Positions 34,067 through 42,487 of a stretch of 64,000 nt of DNA are shown in pieces. Origin of the DNA: Microbacterium sufflavum (GTDB lineage: Bacteria; Actinomycetota; Actinomycetes; Actinomycetales; Microbacteriaceae); contig NZ_CP078076.1 of the NCBI RefSeq assembly GCF_023101165.1, forward strand, positions 2,356,001-2,420,000, read 5' to 3'. Positions within the stretch are counted from its first letter, which is position 1. The number at the start of each line of letters is the position of its first letter. The translations under genes and the position numbers were made by a program. The notes below the pieces were generated by a model that worked only from the letters and a program-made list of their open reading frames with translations, was not told the origin of the DNA and made no database searches.

Positions 34067-35445
34067 GCGGCAACCGCGCATTCCGGGTGGCAGCGACCAG
34101 CGCCCGCGTCGTGACGGGAGTGGCGGTCGCCGCCGCCTGCGTGATCGGGGTCGTCGCGGCCGTGCACGCGCCCTGGCCGACCGTCGCACACGAGCCCGCG
34201 CAGGAGCAGGTCACTCCGCTCCCCGGCGACAGCGTGCTGGTCTGCAACGGCGACTTCCGGGCGCTCGGACGCGACTCGTCCGCACCGCTCGACATGACAG
34301 CGGCCGCAGCCCCCACGCTCACCACCGGCGGTACGTCGGGAGATCCGGCCTCGTCGGGAGTGGCGACGCCCGACCTCGCCGACGGCGACGAGATCGCCGT
34401 GCTCACCGGTGCCGTGGAGGGCCGCACGGCTCCGCTCATCGCGGGCGCCGAGTCGTTCACCCTCGCCGCGGACGACCTGGCGGGCTTCGCGGCCACTCCG
34501 TGCACGGTGCCGCGCCTGGAGTCCTGGCTCGTCGGCGGTGCGGTGGGCACCGGCACCGAGGACATCGTCATCCTCACCAACGCGGCCGAGGTGCCATCCA
34601 CCGTCACCCTCACCGTGTACGGCGAGACGCGCGGCGGCCGCACCGTCATCATCCCGGCCCGCACGCAGACCGCTCTTCCGCTGACCTCGATCGCCGCCGG
34701 CAACGAGGCGCCGGTCGTCAAGGTGAGTGCGGTCGGGGCCCCGGTGCGCGCGGTCCTGCAGTCGTCGCTCGTGCGCGTGCTCGACCCCGCCGGCATCGAC
34801 CTGCAGGAGGCCGTGGCCGGCGCGCAGCAGAACGTGGTCATCACGGGGGTGCAGACGTTCACGTCCGACGGCGACGAGGCCGACATGACCGTGCTGCGGT
34901 TGCTGGCACCCGGCGCCGACGCCATGGCGAAGGTCACGGTGCACAGCGAGGGCTCCTCGCCGACGACGGACGAGTTCTCCGTCCCGCTCGACCCCGACGT
35001 CCCCGCGCAGGTCGCGCTCAGCGGGCTCGAGCCGGGACGCTACACCGTGGAGATCGAGGCGGAGGCCCCGGTCGTCGCCGCCGTCCGCCAGCAGGACGGC
35101 TTCGGACGCGACACCGACTTCGCGTGGGTGACTCCGGCCGCCCAGCTCGACGACCAGGCCGCGGTCGCCGTGCCCGCCGGTCCCGCCCCGCGGCTGCAGC
35201 TCGCCAACACCGGCGACGAGGACGCGACCGTCACGGTCGAGCCGATCGACGGCGGTCAGCCGCAGGAGGTGTCGGTGCCGGCGGGGCAGACCCGCGGTAT
35301 CGACGTGACCGCGCGGACGACCTATCTGCTGCGCACCACCGGACCCGTGCACGCCGCGGTGACCCTGACCGCGGCCGGTGCGCTCGGCGTGCTGCCGGTG
35401 CCGCCGTCGCCCGGCGTGGAGAAGTCGATCACGGTCTACCCCTGA
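34063..35445 (+). CDS. DUF5719 family secreted/membrane-anchored protein
   Basis: 460 residues coupled to the preceding gene by ATGA. An N-terminal hydrophobic segment (about 14-37) after a basic start is a signal anchor or signal peptide. The rest is beta-rich, with repeated strands such as IVILTNAAEVPSTVTLTVYG and LQLANTGDEDATVTVEP, typical of extracellular immunoglobulin-like folds. DUF5719 proteins regularly follow the large glycosyltransferase fusion in actinobacteria, which suggests a partner role in making or holding a wall glycan. Molecular function is unknown. Confidence 0.82.
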   Translation: MSGNRAFRVAATSARVVTGVAVAAACVIGVVAAVHAPWPTVAHEPAQEQVTPLPGDSVLVCNGDFRALGRDSSAPLDMTAAAAPTLTTGGTSGDPASSGVATPDLADGDEIAVLTGAVEGRTAPLIAGAESFTLAADDLAGFAATPCTVPRLESWLVGGAVGTGTEDIVILTNAAEVPSTVTLTVYGETRGGRTVIIPARTQTALPLTSIAAGNEAPVVKVSAVGAPVRAVLQSSLVRVLDPAGIDLQEAVAGAQQNVVITGVQTFTSDGDEADMTVLRLLAPGADAMAKVTVHSEGSSPTTDEFSVPLDPDVPAQVALSGLEPGRYTVEIEAEAPVVAAVRQQDGFGRDTDFAWVTPAAQLDDQAAVAVPAGPAPRLQLANTGDEDATVTVEPIDGGQPQEVSVPAGQTRGIDVTARTTYLLRTTGPVHAAVTLTAAGALGVLPVPPSPGVEKSITVYP

Positions 35446-35465
35446 CCCCGGGTCGGGGCGCGCCG

Positions 35466-35888
35466 TCAGTGGTCGTGGCCGAGGTCCCAGGGCTCGCGGC
35501 CGACGTACTCGGCGGCGGCCCGGAACACCGCGCTCTCGATCGCCATGCGGCGGTGCGCGGCGTCGTCGTGTCCCGGAGGGAGCAGCCGCTCGATCGGGAT
35601 GCGGAACAGCACGATCCGCCGCCCCTCGCGGTCCAGGTGCCAGCGCGGCACCTCCCCGTCGCCCTCGGCCGCGGGCAGCGCCCCGATCTCGAAGCGCACC
35701 TCCTGCAGCTCGGGCCAGGTGCCGCGGAGGAACTCCACCGCAGTGCCCACCGTGAGGTCGAACCGGTCGAGCCGCCCGTCGAGCGGTGCGAGCGGCGGGC
35801 GGACCACCTCGCTGCGCCCGAGTCGTCCGTGGCGTCCGTGCCTCGCGCCGCGTCGGGCGGTGGGGGCGTGGGCGCGACGACGGGGCAT
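35466..35888 (-). CDS. Small metallopeptidase-family protein lacking HExxH
   Basis: 140 residues. A basic N-terminus (1-28) precedes a compact domain with LQEVRFEIGALP and IVLFRIPIERLLPPG, recognisable from the short actinobacterial 'metallopeptidase family' proteins encoded next to the DUF3499 gene. The helix that holds the zinc motif in zincins reads RRMAIESAVFRAAAEYVG here, with glutamate but no HExxH histidines, so peptidase activity is doubtful. It is convergent with the DUF5719 gene and divergent from the DUF3499 gene. A TAGACT hexamer 6 nt before the ATG suggests a leaderless mRNA. Confidence 0.75.
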   Translation of the reverse strand: MPRRRAHAPTARRGARHGRHGRLGRSEVVRPPLAPLDGRLDRFDLTVGTAVEFLRGTWPELQEVRFEIGALPAAEGDGEVPRWHLDREGRRIVLFRIPIERLLPPGHDDAAHRRMAIESAVFRAAAEYVGREPWDLGHDH

Positions 35889-35894
35889 GCCGAA

Positions 35895-35900
35895 AGTCTA
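35895..35900 (-). promoter_or_regulatory. Candidate leaderless -10 hexamer (TAGACT)
   Basis: TAGACT on the minus strand, 6 nt before the ATG at 35888. Confidence 0.5.
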
Positions 35901-35965
35901 GGCGCTGCGCGCGCGCTCGGCGCGGCATCCGCTCCGCTCGCGACGGGGGTCGTAGCGTGAAGGGG

Positions 35966-36172
35966 ATGGACGGACGACTCTGCTCGAAGGTCGGCTGCGC
36001 GCGTGAGGCCGTGGCCACCCTCACCTACGACTACGGCGACCAGATGGCCGCTCTCGGACCGCTCGGAACGGCGAACGACCCGCAGGCGCACGACCTGTGC
36101 GCCCCGCACGCCGACCGGCTCTCGGTGCCGGCGGGCTGGCTCGTGATCCGCCACGAGGCCCTGCGCGCCTGA
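35966..36172 (+). CDS. DUF3499 family small protein
   Basis: 68 residues from an ATG preceded by GAAGGGG. C6, C11, C45 and H48 (LCSKVGCAREA and HDLCAPHADR) form a likely zinc ribbon. LTYDYGDQMAALGPL is the conserved DUF3499 core and the C-terminus has the usual PAGW motif. Function is unknown, but the gene is highly conserved in actinobacteria between whiB2 and mannose metabolism genes. Here the following gene is a MacA-like adaptor rather than the phosphomannomutase often found next. Confidence 0.85.
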   Translation: MDGRLCSKVGCAREAVATLTYDYGDQMAALGPLGTANDPQAHDLCAPHADRLSVPAGWLVIRHEALRA

Positions 36173-36264
36173 TCCGACACGCGGGCGGAGGCACCGTGGC
36201 CCCTGCCGGTTCCTGGGTACTCTGACGGCGGCGGTGTCACGGCGGCGCGGCCGGAAAGGCTACC

Positions 36265-37191
36265 GTGCTCGTCTGGCGTCGCTGGGTCCTGCCCCTGCTG
36301 CTCGTGGTCATCTTCGGCGCCTGCGCCGCCGCACTCGTGAAGATCGCCTTCTTCCCCGACCGGTCTGAGGCGATCGTGAGCCCCGAGGCGGGCATCACCG
36401 ATCCGGTCGTCGCAGTCGAGCGAGGGGCCGTCGTCAACGCGCTCAGCCTGGACGGCACGGTCGCGCGCGACGAGAGCTATCCGGTGCGCAGCGAGCTCAA
36501 CGGCACGGTCACGGCGGTGCACGTGGCCGACGGTGCGAGCGTCGCGGCCGGGCAGAAGCTGTTCACCGTGCGCCAGGACGACCCGCGCAAGGACATCGAC
36601 GTGCTGGCGCCCGAGGCCGGCGACGTGTCGGAGCTCGCGATCGTGAAGGGCCAGGCCACCACGGTGGGCACGGAGACGTACACGCTCACCCCGGCCCGTT
36701 ACCACCTGCAGGCGACCGTGGAGCCCGTGCAGCTGTACCGGCTCGTCAACGCGCCGACCGAGGCCACGGTGACCATCACGGGCGGCCCCGCCCCGTTCCC
36801 GTGCACGGGCGTGCGGGTGCAGGTGAGCGAGGAGGGCACCGCGAGCGTGCGCTGCGCGATCCCCGCCGATCAGACCGTGTTCGCCGGCCTGCCCGCCACG
36901 ATGGATCTCGCGCTCGGACAGGTCGACGATGCGCTGGTGATCCCGGTCACGGCGGTGCAGGGCGGCGCTGGCACCGGAAAGGTGTGGGTCGACGCGGGCG
37001 ACGGCGGCGAGCCGGAGGAGCGCGAGGTCGCCCTCGGCGTCAACGACGGCTCGATGGTGGAGGTGACCGACGGGCTCGCGGAGGGCGACAGCATCCGCCA
37101 GTTCGTGCCGGGCTTCGTCGCACCCGTCGAGGAGTTCTGCTACGAGATCTCCCCGGGCGTCGAGCAGTGCGACAGCGGGATGAGCTGGTGA
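36265..37191 (+). CDS. MacA/HlyD-like periplasmic-adaptor family protein
   Basis: 308 residues from a GTG with GGAAAGG upstream. One membrane helix at about 8-28 anchors it. Next come a strand pair DESYPVRSELNGTVTAVHVA and DGASVAAGQKLFTVRQ near 73-105, typical of a lipoyl/barrel-sandwich hybrid domain, and beta-barrel repeats. Residues near the C-terminus carry two cysteines (FCYEISPGVEQC) that could form a disulfide outside the cell. In Gram-positive MacAB-like systems such proteins cooperate with the ABC permease in export or envelope signalling. Its stop overlaps the ATPase GTG by 4 bp. Confidence 0.83.
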   Translation: MLVWRRWVLPLLLVVIFGACAAALVKIAFFPDRSEAIVSPEAGITDPVVAVERGAVVNALSLDGTVARDESYPVRSELNGTVTAVHVADGASVAAGQKLFTVRQDDPRKDIDVLAPEAGDVSELAIVKGQATTVGTETYTLTPARYHLQATVEPVQLYRLVNAPTEATVTITGGPAPFPCTGVRVQVSEEGTASVRCAIPADQTVFAGLPATMDLALGQVDDALVIPVTAVQGGAGTGKVWVDAGDGGEPEEREVALGVNDGSMVEVTDGLAEGDSIRQFVPGFVAPVEEFCYEISPGVEQCDSGMSW

Positions 37192-37937
37192 CGCTGGTCG
37201 CGCTGGAGGGCGTCGCCAAGAGCGTCCTCCTGCCCGACGACTCGCGCCTGGAGATCCTCCGCAGCGTCGACCTCGAGGTCGGCGCGGGCGACCACGTGTC
37301 GATCGTGGGACGGTCGGGTTCGGGCAAGTCGACGCTGCTCAACATCCTCGGCATGCTCGATGCCCCCACGTCCGGGACGGTGTCGTTCGAGGGGCGGGAG
37401 GTCCGCCGGATGCGGTCCGGTCGCCTCGACCGTCTCCGGGGTGAGAACGTGGGCTTCGTGTTCCAGCAGTTCAACCTGCTGCCCGGTCGCACCGCGCTGG
37501 ACAACGTCATGATGCCGCTCGGCCACGCGCGCGGACGGCTGTTCTGGGACCGCCGCCGCATCGCCGCCGACATGCTGGAGCGCGTCGGACTCGGGCACCG
37601 CGTCGACCAGGTCGCCGACCGGCTCTCCGGAGGCGAGCAGCAGCGCGTCGCGATCGCCCGCGCGCTCGTACGCCGCCCGGTGCTGATCCTCGCCGACGAG
37701 CCGACCGGCGCCCTCGACATCGACACCGGCGCGACCGTGATGGCCCTGCTCGACGAGGTCGCGACCGAGACCGACGCCGCCCTCGTCACGATCACGCACG
37801 ACCTGCACGTCGCGGCCCGCGCGCGCCGCCACTACCGCCTGGACGCCGGGCGGCTGGAGCCGGCCGACCTCACGAAGGCGTTCGAGGCGTCCACGCTCGC
37901 CGCCTCGGTGCCCGGGGCCGCGGAGGTCGCGTCGTGA
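37188..37937 (+). CDS. MacB/LolD-type ABC transporter ATPase
   Basis: 249 residues from a GTG. Walker A GRSGSGKST at 41-49, Q-loop FQQFNLLPGRTALDNVM, signature LSGGEQQRVAIARAL, Walker B ILADEPTGALD and the ITHD switch histidine are intact. The sequence is of the MacB/LolD subfamily that works with FtsX-like permeases in mechanotransmission rather than bulk transport. It is coupled on both sides (GTGA overlaps) to the adaptor and the permease, so all three act together. Substrate unknown; peptide or lipoprotein export and envelope stress defence are typical roles. Confidence 0.93.
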   Translation: MTLVALEGVAKSVLLPDDSRLEILRSVDLEVGAGDHVSIVGRSGSGKSTLLNILGMLDAPTSGTVSFEGREVRRMRSGRLDRLRGENVGFVFQQFNLLPGRTALDNVMMPLGHARGRLFWDRRRIAADMLERVGLGHRVDQVADRLSGGEQQRVAIARALVRRPVLILADEPTGALDIDTGATVMALLDEVATETDAALVTITHDLHVAARARRHYRLDAGRLEPADLTKAFEASTLAASVPGAAEVAS

Positions 37938-39148
37938 CCGGGTTCCTCGGAGCGCTCTCCGACGCCTGGGCCGAGATCCGGGTGCACAAGCTCCGTGTGC
38001 TGCTCAGCCTCATCGGCATCGCCGTGTCGGTGGGCGCGCTCACCGCGGTCGTGGCGATCTCGGAGTACCAGCGCCAGTTCCAGGAGGAGCAGTCGGACCG
38101 CTGGGGCGGCCGTGCGGCCACCGTGGTCGTGGCGGTGTCGGCCGACGACGGCACCCCGGTCGACGCGGACGAGGTGGACGAGCGCTTCCGCAGGGCCTCG
38201 GAGCGCTTCGGCTTCAGTCACACCGCCCGGATCGCCCAGGGCCTCTCGCTCGGCGTGGCGCTGCCCGACGGCGTGACCCCGGTGAACACACGGCTGGTCG
38301 ACCCTGCGTACTCGCAGATCCACCGGGAGAAGCTGCTCGAGGGCCGGTGGCTGCACGACGGCGACCTCGAGGCGCTCGCGCCGGCGGTGGTCATCAGCGA
38401 GCCGCTGTGGGAGCGCATCGGGCGGGTTCCGGTCGCCCAGCACCCCACGATCACCGTCACCGGAGACGCCGGCGGCACCTACCAGGTGGTCGGGGTCGTT
38501 CCGCGGCAGGGCTTCGGCGACGAGGAGCTCCGTCTGGACCTGCTGTACGACGCCTACCGTGACCGCGTCGACGCGCTGCCGGAGGAGACGTTCACCCAGT
38601 ACGAGGTGTGGCTCGGCCCCGACGAGGTCGACGCGATCGCGCCGGTGCTCGCGATGGACCTCCGCGCCGGGCTGCCGGAGGGGCAGACGGTGTCGGTGAG
38701 CCGCTCGGACTGGGCGGCGCAACCCGGCACCGCCGACGCTCAGGCCACGTTCGAGATGGTCACGGGCGGCATCGCGTCGCTGATCCTCGCGCTCGGCGCG
38801 CTCAGCCTGATCAACATCCAGCTCGTCGCGATGCGCCAGCGGGTGCGGGAGATCGGGGTGCGCCGGGCGTTCGGCGCGAGTTCCGGCCGGGTGTTCTTCG
38901 CGGTGTTCCTGGAGAGTCTGGTGGCGACGACCGTGGCGGGGGCGATCGGCATCGCGATCGTCGTAGCGGTGCTGCGCTCCGAGTGGCTGATCGGCTCGAT
39001 GTTCCCCGGTATCCAGGACATCCCGCCGTTCCCCATGCGGGCGGCGCTGGTCGGTCTCGTCGCCTCGGTCGTGGTCGGCGCGGTGTCGGGCTTCATCCCC
39101 GCGCTCGTGGCGCTGCGGGTCAAGGTGATCGACGCCATCCGGTTCTGA
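37934..39148 (+). CDS. FtsX/MacB-type ABC transporter permease
   Basis: 404 residues from a GTG. The first helix (about 20-42, VLLSLIGIAVSVGALTAVVA) follows a short cytoplasmic lead. A large extracytoplasmic MacB_PCD domain (about 45-265) comes next, then three helices near 275-300, 320-345 and 370-395 with the conserved REIGVRRAFGAS loop between the second and third. This is the standard MacB topology. It would couple ATP hydrolysis by the preceding gene product to conformational work on the cell surface together with the adaptor. It ends 42 bp before ahcY. Confidence 0.92.
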   Translation: MTGFLGALSDAWAEIRVHKLRVLLSLIGIAVSVGALTAVVAISEYQRQFQEEQSDRWGGRAATVVVAVSADDGTPVDADEVDERFRRASERFGFSHTARIAQGLSLGVALPDGVTPVNTRLVDPAYSQIHREKLLEGRWLHDGDLEALAPAVVISEPLWERIGRVPVAQHPTITVTGDAGGTYQVVGVVPRQGFGDEELRLDLLYDAYRDRVDALPEETFTQYEVWLGPDEVDAIAPVLAMDLRAGLPEGQTVSVSRSDWAAQPGTADAQATFEMVTGGIASLILALGALSLINIQLVAMRQRVREIGVRRAFGASSGRVFFAVFLESLVATTVAGAIGIAIVVAVLRSEWLIGSMFPGIQDIPPFPMRAALVGLVASVVVGAVSGFIPALVALRVKVIDAIRF

Positions 39149-39190
39149 CACACGGGCGGTGCGTCCGCGACCTGATGGAACAATGGGGCC

Positions 39191-40636
39191 ATGCCTGAGC
39201 TCGAGTACCGCATCGCCGATCTGTCCCTCGCCGACGCCGGACGGCACCAGCTGCGGCTCGCCGAGAACGAGATGCCAGGGCTCATGGCCCTGCGCGCGGA
39301 GTTCGGCGCGGCGCAGCCGCTCAGGGGCGCGCGCATCGCGGGGTCGCTGCACATGACCGTGCAGACGGCCGTGCTGATCGAGACGCTCGTGGCGCTCGGC
39401 GCCGAGGTGCGCTGGGCCAGCTGCAACATCTTCTCCACGCAGGACGAGGCGGCCGCGGCGGTCGTGGTCGGCCCGCACGGCACGGTGGACGCGCCCGCCG
39501 GTGTGCCCGTGTTCGCGTGGAAGGGCGAGACGCTCGAGGAGTACTGGGCGTGCACCGAGCGGATCTTCGACTGGTCGGCGTCGGGCGTCGACGGCCCGAA
39601 CCTCATCCTCGACGACGGCGGCGACGCCACGCTGCTGGTGCACAAGGGCGTCGAGTTCGAGCGGGCGGGCGTCGTCCCCGATGCCGCCGAGGGCGACCCG
39701 CACGAGTACCGTGTGATCCTCGACCTGCTGCGTCGGACCCTCACGGCGTCGCCCGACCGCTGGACGCGGGTGGCCGCCGGGCTGATCGGCGTCACGGAGG
39801 AGACCACCACGGGCGTGCACCGCCTGTACGAGCTCGCGGCGTCGGGAGACCTGCTGTTCCCGGCCATCAACGTCAACGACGCGGTCACGAAGAGCAAGTT
39901 CGACAACAAGTACGGCATCCGTCACTCGCTGCCCGACGGGCTGAACCGGGCGACCGACGTGCTGATCGGCGGCAAGGTCGCGTTCGTGTGCGGCTACGGC
40001 GACGTGGGCAAGGGAGCGGCCGAGGCGCTGCGTGGTCAGGGCGCCCGGGTCATCGTGAGCGAGGTCGACCCCATCTGCGCGCTGCAGGCCGCGATGGACG
40101 GCTTCGAGGTGGCGCGTCTGATCGACGTGGCCGGCGGGGTCGACATCGTCGTGACCGGGACCGGCAACCGCGACGTGGTGACGGTGGAGCACCTGCTGGC
40201 GCTCAAGCACCTCGCGATCGTCGCGAACGTCGGCCACTTCGACAACGAGATCGACATGGCGGGGCTGGAGGCGCTCGACGGTGCGGAGAAGGTCGAGATC
40301 AAGCCGCAGGTGCACGAGTGGCGCCTGCCGAGCGGTCGCAGCGTGCTCGTGCTCAGCGAGGGCCGGCTGATGAACCTCGGGAACGCGACCGGGCACCCGT
40401 CGTTCGTGATGAGCGCGTCGTTCACGAACCAGGTCCTCGCGCAGCTCGAGCTGTTCACGAACGCGGCGGCGTACCCGGTCGGGGTTCACGTGCTGCCCAA
40501 GGCACTCGACGAGAAGGTCGCGCGTCTGCACCTGGACGCGCTGGGCGTGCGGCTCACCACGCTCACCGAGAGCCAGGCGGCGTACATCGGGGTGCCGGTC
40601 GAGGGGCCGTACAAGCTCGACCACTACCGCTACTGA
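39191..40636 (+). CDS. ahcY: Adenosylhomocysteinase (SAH hydrolase)
   Basis: 481 residues, normal for the long bacterial form. It splits S-adenosylhomocysteine into adenosine and homocysteine to keep methylation running. NAD-binding GYGDVGKG (about 259-266), the catalytic [14 protein letters not shown] stretch (about 228-241) with its Lys and Asp, the SCNIFSTQD motif (about 77-85) and the C-terminal LDHYRY that closes over NAD are all present. The gene lies between the MacAB-like cassette and the convergent RDD gene; in mycobacteria the orthologue is also close to manA and mtrAB. Confidence 0.96.
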   Translation: MPELEYRIADLSLADAGRHQLRLAENEMPGLMALRAEFGAAQPLRGARIAGSLHMTVQTAVLIETLVALGAEVRWASCNIFSTQDEAAAAVVVGPHGTVDAPAGVPVFAWKGETLEEYWACTERIFDWSASGVDGPNLILDDGGDATLLVHKGVEFERAGVVPDAAEGDPHEYRVILDLLRRTLTASPDRWTRVAAGLIGVTEETTTGVHRLYELAASGDLLFPAINVNDAVTKSKFDNKYGIRHSLPDGLNRATDVLIGGKVAFVCGYGDVGKGAAEALRGQGARVIVSEVDPICALQAAMDGFEVARLIDVAGGVDIVVTGTGNRDVVTVEHLLALKHLAIVANVGHFDNEIDMAGLEALDGAEKVEIKPQVHEWRLPSGRSVLVLSEGRLMNLGNATGHPSFVMSASFTNQVLAQLELFTNAAAYPVGVHVLPKALDEKVARLHLDALGVRLTTLTESQAAYIGVPVEGPYKLDHYRY

Positions 40637-40655
40637 GCGCGGCGGAGAGGCGAGG

Positions 40656-41465
40656 TCAGACGCCGACGCGGCGACCCGTCAGCCGCTCGGCGCGGCGGTC
40701 TGCGTTCTCCAGGGCCCGCCGCTCGCGCTCCCGCCGCAGCACCGTGATGCCCACGAGCACGAGCTCGGCGGGGGCGGCGGGCACCGGCGACACGAACGGC
40801 GCCGCCTCCGCGAGCAGTCCCTGCGCCACCCGCTCGCGCGCGGCGGGCATCATCCGCGGCGCGCTCTCCAGGAACTGCGAGATGCGGCGCGCCAGGCGAT
40901 CGGGCAGCCGGGCGACGTCGGCGATCTGCGCCCATCCGGCGAGCTGCGGCGGAAGCACGGGCGCGTGCCCGGTCAGCCGTGGCGTGCGCACGCGCTGGCT
41001 GTACGTGCCGGCGACGAGGTCGCCCAGTCGCTGCGAGCGGGAGGTGAACGCGCCCACCAGCACCGCCAGGCCACCGAACGTGAGGTAGATCTCCAGCACG
41101 CCGAGGAGCGCGCGGATGAAGGCGTGCCGGAACCCGGCGGCGCCGCCGTCCAGGCGCACGATGCGCCCGCCGACCGCGAGCTTGCCGAGGCTGCGTCCCT
41201 GCAGGGCGACCTCCATCGTGATCGGCAGGACGACGAAGCTCACCACGAGCGCGGAGACGGTGGCGATGCGGTCGGTCGCCTCGTCGAGCACGCCGGCGTC
41301 GAGCAGCCAGATGCGCAGGAAGATCCACAGCACGAAGACGCCGTAGCCCACGAGCATGTCGATGATCGCTCCCGCGGCGCGGAGCACGAACCCGACCGGC
41401 TGCACGTCGATCGCGACCGCCTCACCGGAGAGCACCTCGTCGGAGACGTCGATCTGCGCGGACAT
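40656..41465 (-). CDS. RDD family membrane protein
   Basis: 269 residues. The RDD domain occupies about 20-160: a first helix with the conserved arginine in VLRAAGAIIDMLVGYGVF, a second containing IATVSALVVSFVVLPI, and a third near YLTFGGLAVLVGAF following RSLGKLAVGGRIV. A cytoplasmic C-terminal extension (170-269) rich in Arg and Ala follows. Function of RDD proteins is mostly unknown. Its start codon overlaps that of the divergent SpoIIM-like gene (CATG at 41463-41466), and together they flank the MoxR/DUF58 operon as in many actinobacteria. Confidence 0.88.
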   Translation of the reverse strand: MSAQIDVSDEVLSGEAVAIDVQPVGFVLRAAGAIIDMLVGYGVFVLWIFLRIWLLDAGVLDEATDRIATVSALVVSFVVLPITMEVALQGRSLGKLAVGGRIVRLDGGAAGFRHAFIRALLGVLEIYLTFGGLAVLVGAFTSRSQRLGDLVAGTYSQRVRTPRLTGHAPVLPPQLAGWAQIADVARLPDRLARRISQFLESAPRMMPAARERVAQGLLAEAAPFVSPVPAAPAELVLVGITVLRRERERRALENADRRAERLTGRRVGV

Positions 41466-42474
41466 GAGTACAGTAAATCAGGTGGATGCCGATGCCCTGA
41501 CCGACGTCCGCCGGTCCGAGTGGGAGCGGCTGGATCAGCTCAGCCGCGCTCGCCTCGACGGCGCGGGGGTCGACGAGCTCATCGTGCGCTACCGCGCCGC
41601 ATCCGCCGACCTCGCCGAGCTCAAGACCTCCGTCGGCGACTCGCCGCAGGGCGCCTACCTCTCGACGATCCTGGTGCGCGCGCGACTGCGGCTCACCGGC
41701 GCCTCCGACAGCATCCTCACCCAGGTCGGGCGCTTCTTCGGGCTCCAGCTCCCCGCCGCCCTGTACCGGCTGCGCTGGACCACCCTGATCATCGCGGTCG
41801 CGTTCATCGCGGTCGCCGTGGGCGTCGCGGGCTGGATCGCGAGCGATCCAGCCCTGGTGGCGACGCTCGGCCCGCCCGACGCCCTGGAGCAGTACGCCGA
41901 CGAGAGCTTCACCGGGTACTACACCGAGAACCCCGCTGCCGTGTTCATGGGCATGGTGTGGACGAACAACGCCTGGATCGCGATGCAGTGCGTGCTGTTC
42001 GGCGTCACGGGCATCTGGCCGATCTACATGCTGCTGCAGAACGCCATCGGGCTCGGCACGTCGGGCGCGGTCATGGCGGCCCACGACAAGGCCGACCTGA
42101 TGGTGCTCTACATCCTGCCGCACGGCATGCTCGAGATGACCTGCATCTTCGTCGCGGCCGCCGCCGGGCTGCACGTGTTCTGGGCGTGGGTGGCGCCGGG
42201 TCGCCGGTCGCGCGGTGAAGCGCTGGCGGAGGAGGGGCGGGCCCTCGCCACGGTCGCGATCGGGCTTGTCTTCGCCCTGTTCCTGTCCGGCCTGGTGGAG
42301 GGTTTCGTCACGGGCTGGGCGCTGCCGTGGCCGGTCAAGATCGGCATCGGGGCCGCGGCGCTCGCCGTGTTCCTCGTCTACATGCTCGCCATCGGCGGAC
42401 GGGCGTATCGCCGCGGGGAGAGCGGCGACCTGGTCGAGTACGAGGCTGGCACGCCGCGGCTCGTCGCCGGCTGA
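41464..42474 (+). CDS. SpoIIM-like (stage II sporulation protein M family) membrane protein
   Basis: 336 residues if the ATG is used. A GTG at 41482 (six codons in) is an attractive alternative because TACAGT lies 7 nt before it, the spacing of a leaderless start. A cytoplasmic N-terminal helical domain (1-100) precedes about five membrane helices. DESFTGYYTENPAAVFMGM and NAIGLGTSGAVMAAHD are features of the SpoIIM/DUF95 family, whose characterised member works in engulfment membrane remodelling in spore formers. This bacterium is not expected to sporulate, so the role is more general; it regularly accompanies MoxR and DUF58 genes. Confidence 0.87.
   Translation: MSTVNQVDADALTDVRRSEWERLDQLSRARLDGAGVDELIVRYRAASADLAELKTSVGDSPQGAYLSTILVRARLRLTGASDSILTQVGRFFGLQLPAALYRLRWTTLIIAVAFIAVAVGVAGWIASDPALVATLGPPDALEQYADESFTGYYTENPAAVFMGMVWTNNAWIAMQCVLFGVTGIWPIYMLLQNAIGLGTSGAVMAAHDKADLMVLYILPHGMLEMTCIFVAAAAGLHVFWAWVAPGRRSRGEALAEEGRALATVAIGLVFALFLSGLVEGFVTGWALPWPVKIGIGAAALAVFLVYMLAIGGRAYRRGESGDLVEYEAGTPRLVAG
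41469..41475 (+). promoter_or_regulatory. Shared palindromic -10 region (TACAGTA) of the divergent RDD/SpoIIM pair
   Basis: TACAGT reads as a -10 on the plus strand, 7 nt before the GTG at 41482. The complementary strand reads TACTGT, 4 nt before the RDD ATG. One 7-bp element may thus serve both directions. Confidence 0.4.
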
Positions 42475-42487
42475 TGACGGCCCCCGG

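Noticed and set aside
30944..34189. A minus-strand open frame of about 1081 codons
   Set aside because: It is antisense to the 1006-aa glycosyltransferase fusion and encodes Arg/Gly/Gln-rich sequence with no fold cues.
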